Shown here one piece after another: positions 10,331 through 26,995 of a stretch of DNA of 64,000 bases. The notes below the pieces were generated by a model. That model saw nothing but the letters and a program-made list of their open reading frames with translations. It did not search any database and had not been told where the DNA came from. Source of the stretch: Paraspadella gotoi (Eukaryota; Chaetognatha); contig CM119263.1 in NCBI GenBank assembly GCA_051294375.1, forward strand, positions 9,726,432 through 9,790,431, given 5' to 3'. Numbering within the stretch: the stretch's first letter is position 1; each line of letters begins with the position of its first letter. A program made the position numbers and the translations under genes.

Positions 10331-10625
10331 CCTTGAATCTGACCCTTTTTTCGGCCCGGTTTTCGTCTTCTTCCGGTTCGGAGATGTCGCCGCGTTGCCA
10401 ACCCTTGCGGCCGACGTCCGCGTCATTATTTCCGTAGTTCGATTTAACTTCCCCGTCACTTTGTCGTCGTTCTTCGTCCCCGCGCCACTCCTGTCCGCGA
10501 TCGCCACTGCCGCGCCGCATCCGGCGCCACTCGGCGGCATCCGGCGATTCGACGCCGTCTCTCCGGTTCTTTGACGACAAATTCTCCGCGGATTGCGAAC
10601 GACGAACGCAGCGCCACTTGAGCAT
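10331..10625 (-). CDS. Candidate 5' coding exon with an RVxF-type motif
   Basis: An ATG at 10625 has an upstream in-frame stop near 10700 and opens a 98-codon frame ending at a consensus donor, AAGG|GTAAGG (10331/10330). The peptide starts MLKWRCVRRSQSAENLSSK, is Arg/Glu-rich and ends SEPEEDENRAEKRVRFK. KRVRF fits the protein phosphatase 1 docking motif (K/R-V-x-F) with acidic residues before it. The stretch is GC-rich relative to its surroundings, as expected of a first exon. It could be the N-terminus of the PDZ gene on the same strand, with the transposon in its first intron, but an exon changing phase 1 to 0 would be needed between. It is divergent from the TMEM72-like gene. Confidence 0.45.
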
Positions 10626-10649
10626 CGCCGAGCAAAAGTGAAAGCAAAA

Positions 10650-11316
10650 TCGAAACGTCGAGTTTCGGAGTCTTTTGTTATTTGTTAAAGATTAAGGTTA
10701 TCTATTAAACGATTATATTTTTAGTTCGGATGTTTGGAAACAAGAGTTCCTATATTTTTGGGAATTTCGGTTCATGACTTTTTTTAGTCTATTTTTTTTT
10801 TTTTTTCATTATTTTTTACTTCATCCCACAAGAATCTTATCGATTCAAAGAATTTTTTTTTTTAAATTTTTTTATTATACTTAACACTTTTTTTAAAATA
10901 TTTGCACGCGAAACAGGGAATTCAAGACGAGGCCCCTATATTTTTATATAAAAAATGCTGTAGACAACAAAAAGTGATTGCAGTATGTAGATAAGATTTT
11001 CGGGAAAGAATGGATATTCGATAATCGACATATGTTTGGTGGAATAATGTCGACGGCGAGTGTTTTAACAAGAAATTATTTTAGCACTAATGGTGTTGTT
11101 TTTTTGAGAGCCACTTGAATTATAAGATCATGTAACGGATTGAGTAGCGCTTCAGGCGTTATTGGAAGAAGGAACAATTAGTTAAATGGAAAACTTTTCG
11201 TGTCTCGCCGGAAACTAAAATCGTCGAAAAAAAGGAAAAAAAACGACTTTCCATGTCATCAGAGTTTTATTGAATTGATTTTTTTTTTAAATTAATTAAT
11301 TAATTAATTAAATAAT

Positions 11317-11375
<59 letters not shown>

Positions 11376-12253
11376 TTTGTTTACCTATTTATTTATTAAG
11401 TATATTTTATGAAAATGTTTGTTTATTTACTTATCTCGAGTCTCATGGATAAAAGTTCGAAAAATCCTTGAATCGAGGAATAAGGAGGATCGATGCCAAT
11501 GGTCCCTCGACAATGTGAGCGACAACGATGGCGACGACGACGACGACAAGAAAAGAAATAAAACAATGCGACTTCCGAATTTCTTTGGGGCGAAATCTGC
11601 GGAAGCGGGCTAGTCGCGAATTGGTCGCTCAGAATCGATGGTCAAATCGGTCGATCTTTGATAGATTCTCTGATAGAATGAGGTTTGTCGGTCGTTTGTC
11701 GGTCGTTTGTCGGTCGATAGTTCGTTTTTGTTTGTTGTTGTTGTATTTCTCTGGTGTTTGTGCGGAAAAGTTAAAAATATATTTTTTTTTTAATCTAGAA
11801 ATTGTCAGTGGTCAGTTAAAAGTTAAAATTAATACATAATGTAAATATATAAAATGTATCTAAAATATTCTTTTTCTGAATAATGTGTCTTTCATTCTTT
11901 CATCATTGCTTTTTAAAATATTCAAGAGGTTTTAGTCATTGTTCTCTTTTTATACTAACGGACAACGGATTCACTATAGGCTCGTTTACCGCTGCCTTTT
12001 TGTTTTCTAATAAGAATTCCAAAGCAGGCTCGTATTTTTTTTTTTCAAAGCAACGTGTAGTCAGTCACTCTCTTTTCGTCGACAATTATCAATTTCGCTT
12101 ACTAGAAAATACAAATTCAGGCTCATAAAAGTTGACCGTCGCAATGTTGATTCTCGAACCAGGATCTCGCTCTCTGTCCGCCTCGCGAACCAGAGCTCGC
12201 TATCTAGGAAAGAGAGAGAGAGAAGAAGAGAGGAGAAGAAGAGAGAGAGAAGA

Positions 12254-12303
<50 letters not shown>

Positions 12304-12806
12304 ATATGACACTCGAACAGGTTTGAGATCCTAAGTTCGAGGGACCCAGCCAGTAATGCTGGGACAATGATTACGTTCACTTCGACGACGACGACGACGA
12401 CAAGGACGATCACGACGACAATTACAACAAGAACCAACCAACAGTGCGAATCAAACTGGAATCACTGGTTTAATTAATATGATCGAGTTTTATCAAAAAG
12501 CGGCGATCGTATTTTCTATAAAATTCTTTCTTTTACTTATTTAAGTCATTACTTCCGAACTACGTATTTACTATTTAGTCTAAACCTCTTAAATCCAGCA
12601 TTGTTTATGTTTACATTCCACCGCGCAATTCGAAGCGACAGACGTAGACTAATCATCGCGAGACCCGAGTCCGCCGACGATGACGTGACCGTTGCGAAGG
12701 CGGACGAACGCATCGAGCGTCTTGCAGATTTTCGACGAGAGAATGTGGACTTTTTAAGATCTGAAATTTCTTTTCGCGAAACTAAACTCGATAAATTTGT
12801 GTAAAT
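10650..12806. other. Divergent intergenic region with (TTTA)n and (GA)n repeats
   Basis: About 2.2 kb between the minus-strand start at 10625 and the plus-strand start at 12807. It contains T-rich DNA, a (TTTA)n run at 11314-11398, a (GAC)4 patch near 11535 and an interrupted (GA)n block at 12206-12302. Promoters of both genes should lie here but I recognise no specific elements. Confidence 0.5.
11314..11398. repeat. (TTTA)n microsatellite
   Basis: About 20 copies of TTTA with one interruption near the end, preceded by (TTAA)n at 11290-11310. Confidence 0.95.
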
Positions 12807-12854
12807 ATGGCGAAGGCGTACGACGACGAAGGGGACGAAGGAGAAGAGTCGCAG
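12807..12854 (+). CDS. TMEM72-like exon 1
   Basis: Encodes [16 protein letters not shown]; phase 0 donor TCGCAG|GTTTGT. An in-frame stop (TAA at 12802-12804) precedes the ATG. Confidence 0.75.
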
Positions 12855-14884
12855 GTTTGTCATGTTCATTAGACCGTATACTCTGACAATGTAAAATTGT
12901 GCATTGTCGAATTTTAAATTCCTCCTGTAAATATTCTATGAACTGTCCTCCAAAGCAACGCAACGATTTTTGCCAAGTTGTCTCCTTAAACGGTCATTTT
13001 TTTTCATTCCTCCAACGAATTAGTTTGCAATTTTCCTCTGTTAAAAAACAAAATTAATCGAATATAAGGTCATTTAACAATTTTCAAATCTCAGATCTTA
13101 ATAATAACAATAATTGCTTCGTTATCCCCGTTTTTCCGCCGCCACTCCCTCCCCCCCACCGACAGCGGGCGCTGGCGCAAGTTTGCTTCTTCAAGTACAT
13201 CACTTTGATCTGCCGCCTTTTCGGTCTCCTCACCTTTGTGACTCTGATGTCCGTCGGCATTCACACCATCGTCGAATACGCCTCCACGCCCGCCACGGCT
13301 AAGTGGCGTCCTAGGTTGCGACGATTGATGACTAGTTTAGTTAAATGTTATCTTAAAACATATATTTTAATATTTTAAACTCTTTGACCTCAGGAACTTG
13401 GACATTGGCATCTACATCACCTGTGCGGCAGTCGTCGTCTTAATCTTCGAATCATCGTGGATCGCCTACAGGTAAAATTCTTAAACGAAGACATTATCTA
13501 TATTTGCCAGTTTTAACTGTTTATTCCTCATTTCTTCCTGAATTTCAGGCTGTTGAGATGTTGTCAGACGAAAAACTGTTGCCACTATGTGTTCGTTGTC
13601 ATCCTTTGGTTCGACGTCTACAAAAGAGGCATTCTCTACTTCGTCTTGGCGCTGCCGTGTTTCTTGCAGGTGCAACGATGATTCATATGTTTTTACAATA
13701 CATGTAGGAATGTAAAAATGTAGTATGCATTTAAAATCAACATGTCTTTATTTCATTCGCTCTGTTGTTCTGCACGTTCTCCACTAATCTTTGGTAAATT
13801 CGTACAATATACGTACTTTATGACAGGAAAATTACGATATGTTATATGTAACACAATTCATAAAAACAATTTTATTTCAGGAACTTTATTTTTTAATTGT
13901 AGCAATTTTTTGTGTCTTAAACCGCGCCCAGGGCATCGAACTGCCGCTGGGCCTTCTCTGCGGTCTGGTCCTCTGCATCGCGGCGATGCTGTACATCGCT
14001 AAAACCTACAAGAAATTTGGGGAGGATCACGGCATGAGTCAGCTCACGGGTAAGAGATAAGAGAATAACAGATGAGAACAGAGAGAGACTGAGACAGTTC
14101 AACAGTTTAGAACAGCTGAAAGAATATTTAGTTAGTGAGGCGACTTACCACCGGTCTCTCTCTCTCTCTCTTTAGAGAGAGAGACCGGTGGTAAGTCGCC
14201 TTATTAGCCCAGTTGAAAGCCAGCCGAAAGAAAAACGATTAAAATCACCCTGGTCACAAGAAGTTGTAAAAATTAATACAATATTATAAAAATGTTGTAA
14301 AGGCAAACCCGTGGCTCCGAGCGAAGCAGAGACCAACGAGTACACGAAGTTGCTGGAACAAAAGTCGTTGTCGACGGTGGCGACGCAGACGTCAGAACCG
14401 CAATCAGAAGAAGAAGAAGAAATGGAGGAAGGGAATCCTTTTAAAGGTAAGTTCACACTGTCTCTCTCTCTCTCCCACTGTCTTTCTCTTTTCCTCTCCT
14501 TCTCTGTGTTTGTACAATATATCAACCGATGCTTCTGTTTATTTGCATACTACAGGAAGCATTAATTTTTAGAGCTACGAATTTGAGTTTTAAATCAGAT
14601 TATTTTAAAATAAGCTATCTTGCCCCTGACTTTGGACTGGCTTTGGTGGTTTAAGGCCTCCATCACTCTTACAAGATAATGACATAGCAGGTCCCTGCAA
14701 GCTTTCAATCAAGACTCTCTCACAGTCTTGTTTATTCGCTCCCAGATTAACTGGCTTTCCTATCAATGAAGTGGTATAATGTTTATAATGTTATAATGGT
14801 TCAAAGAATGTTTCAATTGTATGAAAAGACCACTCCCTTAAGTATTATATTACTCATTCCATAATGATCATCTGCCTTCCTCTA

Positions 14885-14978
<94 letters not shown>

Positions 14979-15205
14979 TCTCAGACGACGCCGAGTCCAC
15001 CGCCCCCTCTCAAGAAGCCAGCGTCGCTCGTCCGACGCCGCGTCAATCGGGGCTCACCGAATCTCCCTTCGCCTCCTTCAAGAGTCTAGGGAAAAAGAAG
15101 AAGAAAAATAAAGAGTCGGAAGAGGAAGGGAGGATGCAGGTCACCTTGGAGACGGACTTGGAGGGCGGGAATCCTTTCGGCGACGACGCTGAGACTTTTG
15201 ACTGA
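12807..15205 (+). CDS. TMEM72-like four-pass membrane protein, complete, seven exons
   Basis: Exons 12807-12854, 13166-13314, 13394-13471, 13549-13669, 13881-14049, 14303-14446 and 14985-15205 total 930 nt: 309 codons plus TGA. All splice sites are GT-AG and every phase matches. An in-frame TAA just upstream fixes the ATG. Order: short acidic N-terminus; TM1 ([18 protein letters not shown]); TM2 ([19 protein letters not shown]); a Cys-rich loop (RCCQTKNCC); TM3 ([20 protein letters not shown]); TM4 ([20 protein letters not shown]); a ~125-residue hydrophilic cytosolic tail. Spacing, the CRLFG start and the short basic sequence after TM4 resemble vertebrate TMEM72 as I remember it; that family's function is poorly known. 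The tail has two NPF motifs followed by acids ([18 protein letters not shown]), suited to EHD-type EH domains and endocytic recycling (inference). Confidence 0.8.
13166..13314 (+). CDS. TMEM72-like exon 2 (TM1)
   Basis: A C-rich acceptor ending GACAG precedes [14 protein letters not shown] and TM1, ending [13 protein letters not shown]. Two GT sites lie close together (13308 and 13315); only CTAG|GTTGCG at 13314/13315 keeps the frame into exon 3. Confidence 0.8.
13394..13471 (+). CDS. TMEM72-like exon 3 (TM2)
   Basis: Acceptor GACCTCAG, donor TACAG|GTAAAA. Encodes [15 protein letters not shown] and [10 protein letters not shown]. Phase 2 in and out. Confidence 0.85.
13549..13669 (+). CDS. 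TMEM72-like exon 4
   Basis: Acceptor AATTTCAG, donor TTGCAG|GTGCAA. Encodes [18 protein letters not shown] then [19 protein letters not shown]. The paired cysteines (CC...CC) could be palmitoylated or disulphide-bonded; undecided. Confidence 0.85.
13881..14049 (+). CDS. TMEM72-like exon 5 (end of TM3, TM4)
   Basis: Acceptor TTTATTTCAG, donor CACGG|GTAAGA. Encodes [20 protein letters not shown]4, then the basic juxtamembrane [18 protein letters not shown]. Confidence 0.85.
14138..14201. repeat. 64 bp near-perfect palindrome in an intron of the TMEM72-like gene
   Basis: The left arm begins AGGCGACTTACCACCGGTC followed by (TC)n; the right arm is (GA)n followed by the exact complement ending GGTAAGTCGCCT. 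Arms are about 31 bp with almost no loop. It lies in the intron between exons 5 and 6. Confidence 0.9.
14303..14446 (+). CDS. TMEM72-like exon 6 (tail, first NPF)
   Basis: The acceptor TTGTAAAG is weak in pyrimidines; the donor AAAG|GTAAGT is perfect. Encodes [19 protein letters not shown], a Glu run and GNPFK. Phase 1 in and out. Confidence 0.75.
14606..14820 (-). repeat. Dispersed ~200 bp repeat, copy A
   Basis: The reverse complement of this segment matches 49864-50060 over its whole length (shared blocks include ATTGAAACATTCTTTGAA, ACCACTTCATTGATAGG, AAACAAGACTGTGAGAGAGT, AGGCCTTAAACCACCAAAGC, CAAGATAGCTTATTT). It lies in the last intron of the TMEM72-like gene. It has an internal hairpin (CAAGACT...AGTCTTG). 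No terminal inverted repeat or clear tRNA boxes, so its class is unknown. Confidence 0.85.
14884..14984 (+). repeat. (CT)n microsatellite doubling as a polypyrimidine tract
   Basis: Nearly uninterrupted (CT)n ending TCAG; the AG is the 3' splice site of TMEM72-like exon 7. Confidence 0.9.
14985..15205 (+). CDS. TMEM72-like exon 7 (tail, second NPF, stop)
   Basis: The acceptor CAG at 14982-14984 sits at the end of a ~100 bp (CT)n microsatellite. Encodes [19 protein letters not shown], a Lys run, and a C-terminus [13 protein letters not shown] followed by TGA at 15203-15205. Confidence 0.8.
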
Positions 15206-22959
<7,754 letters not shown>

Positions 22960-22960
<1 letters not shown>

Positions 22961-23725
22961 TTCTTTTTATGTCTATTTTCATCTTTATCTTTCCTCTTTT
23001 CTTTTATCCCTTCATTCTTTTTATGTCTATCTTAATCTTTATCTTTCCTCTTTTCTTTTACTTTCATTATCATGAATCTCTTCGTTCCTTCGCTGCTTTC
23101 TCCATCTTGATTTCTCTATATTTTATTCTCCTTTTTCTTGCTTCTTTCACTATTTATTTTATTGTTTACATTTTTTCTCTCTTACCTCCTCCTTTCTTTT
23201 ATATTTCCTTTTTTTTTTTTTTTTTTTGCTTTTCTTCTCCTTTGTTTTTTTTTCGTTTTTTTTTCTTTCCTTTCTCTTCTTATCTCCTTAATTTATTAAT
23301 ATTTTTTATATTTTTTCTGATTTTTCTTTCCTTTTTTCTTTTTTTTTTCTTTTTTACTTTTTTCTTTTTTTCCTCTTTTTCTTTTTTTCTTTTTTTGTTT
23401 TTCATTTTTTCTTTTTTTCCTTTTTTTCTTTTTTTATTTTTTTCATTTTTCTTTTTTTTCTTTTGCCGACGACGACTTTCCTAATCGGATCGAGAAAAGA
23501 ATCGATTCTTTGACTCGGTGAATCCAGACGAACCGTGGGTGAGGTGGAGGTGAGTTGGGCCGGGTGGGATCGCAGAGGGGAGGGGGGGAGACGTGTCGGA
23601 CGCCGGCTTCTCGTTGTATTGTCTCTCGGTTTTTCTGCTCTCGTCTATTATGATGCTTTGTCATTTCATTTCTTCTTTCTTATCCCTTTCTCTTTCTTTC
23701 ATTTTTTTTTTTATTCTTTCTCGAT

Positions 23726-23819
<94 letters not shown>

Positions 23820-24360
23820 TTTCAAAAAAAATCCGACGAACCATTTACACCCGGTCCTCATCGCGAAAACAGTTTTGTCGCTCCCGGGAATTTCCTCGAG
23901 TCCCTCTTCCTCTCTCTCTCTATCTTTCTCGTTCTCTCTCTCTTCCTTTCTATGTTTTCTTTTCCCTCGCTTCCTTCATCTCTATCTCTCTCTTTCTCAA
24001 AAAATCTTGTCTTTCCTTTCCTTGTTTTTCTTTCTCTCCTTTTTTTTCCCTTTTATCTCCCTCGCCAGCGATATTTTCTTTCCTTTCTCTGTTTTCCTTC
24101 CGTTCTCACGCTTCCTCCTTTTGTCTCTCTATCAACCGATTTTTTAGGTTCACTTATTGGTTATTTTCTTATCTTTTTTTTATTGATTAGTTTTTTTTCT
24201 ACCAGTCTTCTCTTCTTCATTCGTACCTTTCCACCGGTATTAGTAACTCTGTCTCGCTTTTCAATCTTTTCATTTTTTTTTTCTTTTCTCTTCTCTCTTT
24301 CCCTCTCCCACCTCTTCCTCTCCCTCTCCCTTCCGTGTTTTTTTGTTTTTTTTTTGTTTT
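22960..24360 (+). repeat. 1.4 kb pyrimidine-rich tract including (CT)n at 23729-23816
   Basis: The plus strand is overwhelmingly C and T for most of this interval: T-rich homopolymers with C at 23205-23460, perfect (CT)n at about 23729-23816, then TCT/CTC-rich sequence. Interrupted by an ordinary GC-rich patch at 23464-23600. Long Phe/Ser/Leu frames through it are artefacts of composition. Confidence 0.85.
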
Positions 24361-24511
24361 TGAGGAATCGTTATTTGCTTTCGATGTTTATGAGGAGAGT
24401 TAATGTCAACAGAGTGACGACGTGTCAATGGGAGACACTCTTCGTCGCCTCGCCCGACGAGAGAGAGAGGAAGAGAGACGTCGAGAAAAAAAAAAACATG
24501 CCGGCCGAGTC

Positions 24512-24570
24512 CTTGACATCCGGGTCTCCAGAGAGTTGACATCCGGGTCTCACGAGAGATAACATCCGGT
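24512..24570. repeat. Short ~24 bp tandem repeat, 2.5 copies
   Basis: Three copies of a unit containing TGACATCCGGGTCTC and AGAGAG. Confidence 0.8.
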
Positions 24571-26590
24571 GATTATAACGACTTCCGCGTGCTGTTTCTG
24601 TGAAAGGCGTGACCAAGAATCGGGCGGATTTCTAGGTCATTTTCGATTTAATTATTACGATAGGGACGATATATACCTCATTAAAAAAATTACATCGAGC
24701 GAAAACATTATTTAAATGAAAATAACAACAGATGTCTTAAAAAAGAAGTGCCTCAAAGAATAAAACCGAAATTACCCCAACTCACCTTTCTGTGCCGAAC
24801 GTAGCAATCAACCTCTTCATCCAAGATCAGGACACAACAAAACCTCTAACTGAACGAAAACAAAAAAGGCTAAGAGTCAACAAACGCTTTTTGTTTGCTA
24901 AAAGCGACAGATGTTTTTTTTTTGTCCAAACCTCTTTTCTTTTAATTTACTTAATTAAGTCTGATTTTCGTTTTAGGGCTTATCGAGAATTTTTTATGGG
25001 TACGTAAATAAAAAGCCTGAAAATGAAAATCGTTGACATTAATATATTCAAACTAATAATCCTAAGTATCTTTATGAAAGTTCAAAGTTTTGATATTTAT
25101 ATCTAAAAAGCGTTCATTTACTTTACGAATAAGAAAAGCGATTTAACCACTCGACTGTATAATACCTAGTAGAAGGCAATATTTTAAATCTCAAAATTTA
25201 TATTTTTGACTAACGACGAACAATTACTAATATCCAAAAGTTTTCCTCCCTATAGTACCTGTAATCTAGGATGTAGAATGTAGAAGCCAGAATGTATAAT
25301 AGGTGAGCTCGAATCGGCGCTGAACCTTGAATCGGATAATCGAAAAAATTAGAGAGAAAAAGGAGAGAAGATGGAAGAGGCGAAGGTGAACGGGTTATCG
25401 GCGCCATTTGCGAGGAAGAAAGGAAACTCGAGAAGGCGTTGGACTCGTCGCCAATTTATTGGACGCTTTTGTTTGGACGAAAGGTCGTTGAAAATATTGG
25501 AGGCTTGTTTCGAAATCCGTTGAGATTATTCGATGATTTTGTTCAAAAAGATTGCTTAAACGATTTCGCGGTTGAAGTTTTTTTTTTTTTTTAATTACGA
25601 GGCGTTTGCAATTTAGTTTGTTTCATAAAAAACATTTTTCCATGACATCGATTTCCTGCAAAGTCAGTGAACCGACTGGTTTGTTTTGTTCCGACTTTCG
25701 GTTCATAAATTCTCATGTCTTTTCGAATGATTAATCGTCTCGCGCTTCCGGTCTTTTTCTCTCTTTTATTTATCTCTCTTTTCTTTTTCTCTCTTTTATT
25801 TATCTCTCTTTTCTTTTTCTCTCTTTTATTTATCTCTCTTTTCTTTTTCTTTCTTTTCTTTTTCTCTTTTTTCCTTTTTTTTTATTTCCTTTCCTTTTTT
25901 TTCCGCGTGAATTTCGAGCCGTCATCCGCTTTTATCCGTTTCTTTCAATCTTGGAGCTTATTTCCGTAAAATTGAAAATTCCGTCTGATAAGAAAAATGT
26001 AATGCCTTCTCGAGTTTTTTTTTTTTTTTTTAATTTTTTCGCATCGAAGAAAAGTTGTCGAGACGACAGATCGACCAAGTTGAGACTTAGCCTTTAGGTT
26101 TTTCCCAAGGACAGTTACACGATGGAGGCAGATTGAAAAAAAAGAAATCGAGATTAGAGTCAGTCATTTTGTTCTGCGCTTCTAATCTATTTTTATTCTC
26201 ATTAATTCTGAGCTGAGGAATGCGGAGCAACACGAGATGGAATTTAAGTATATTAGAATTATATATAAGGCTATTTAAAAAATTATCTAGCTTATTTACG
26301 TCATGAATAATAAATGAAATGAAATTGAAAAAAAGGCGACGAGTTGGAACGCTCTCGACTTTTTAATATTTCGAATGTATGGTAGAAAAGCCGTCTGATG
26401 AAAAAAAAATGCAGAAAGAAAAAAGAGAGAGACAGAGACAGAGAGAGCAAAATTGTGGCGCACAAAAGAAGTGAAAAAGTTATAAAAACAGGGGGAAAAA
26501 ATGAGGAATGTAAAAAAAGGGGGAAAAAAAAGTCCGGATAAGCTTGGGCAGCCTCGTTCTAAACACAGGAAGGTGGGTGAAGTGAGGTGA
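24571..26590. other. Intergenic; no gene seen
   Basis: AT-rich with a ~34 bp tandem (CTCTTTTATTTATCTCTCTT) at 25761-25840 and long T runs. No supported exon. Confidence 0.5.
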
Positions 26591-26593
26591 GGA

Positions 26594-26995
26594 TAATGGA
26601 GGAAACTGATGCGAGGGAGGAAAGAGGAAAGAGGAAAAATGAGAAAAGAGGAAAAAGAGGTTGAGAAGGAAAAAAATGGAGGAAACTGAGTAGAGGGAGG
26701 AAAGAGGAAAAAAGGAAAATGAGAAAAGAGGAAAAAGAGGTTGAGAAGGAAAAATGAGGAAACTGAGTCGAGGGAGGAAAGAGGAAAGAGGGAAAATGAG
26801 AAAAGAGGAAAAAGAGGTTGAGAAGGAAAAAATTGAGGAAACTGATGGGAGGGAGGAAAGAGGAAAGAGGGAAAATGAGAAAAGAGGAAAAAGAGGTTGA
26901 GAAGGAAAAAATGGAGGAAACTGATGCGAGGGAGGAAAGAGGAAAGAGGAAAAATGAGAAAAGAGGAAAAAGAGGTCGAGAAGGAAAAAAATGTC
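26594..26995 (+). repeat. ~79 bp purine minisatellite, five copies
   Basis: Each unit contains GGAGGAAACTGATGCGAGGG or a close variant, then GAGAAAAGAGGAAAAAGAGG. Unit starts fall near 26595, 26675, 26753, 26831 and 26910. Almost purely purine on the plus strand. Confidence 0.9.

Noticed and set aside
12601-12804. Upstream frame MFMFTFHRAIRSDRR...
   Set aside because: Ends in TAA just before the TMEM72-like start; it is 5' untranslated or promoter sequence.
13308-13315. Earlier donor GTCCTA for TMEM72-like exon 2
   Set aside because: Joining from 13307 shifts exon 3 out of frame; the donor at 13315 keeps the membrane segment.
13700-13725. miR-1-like string AGGAATGTAAAAATGTAG in an intron
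   Set aside because: It differs from miR-1 inside the mature sequence and has no complementary arm nearby.
14630-14660. tRNA-like A/B boxes in the dispersed repeat (TGGCTTTGGTGG, GGTTTAAGGCC)
   Set aside because: The two boxes would overlap or be adjacent, which is impossible for a pol III promoter.
22969-24539. Long Phe/Ser/Leu frames on the plus strand
   Set aside because: Produced by the pyrimidine-rich tract and (CT)n; no conserved features.
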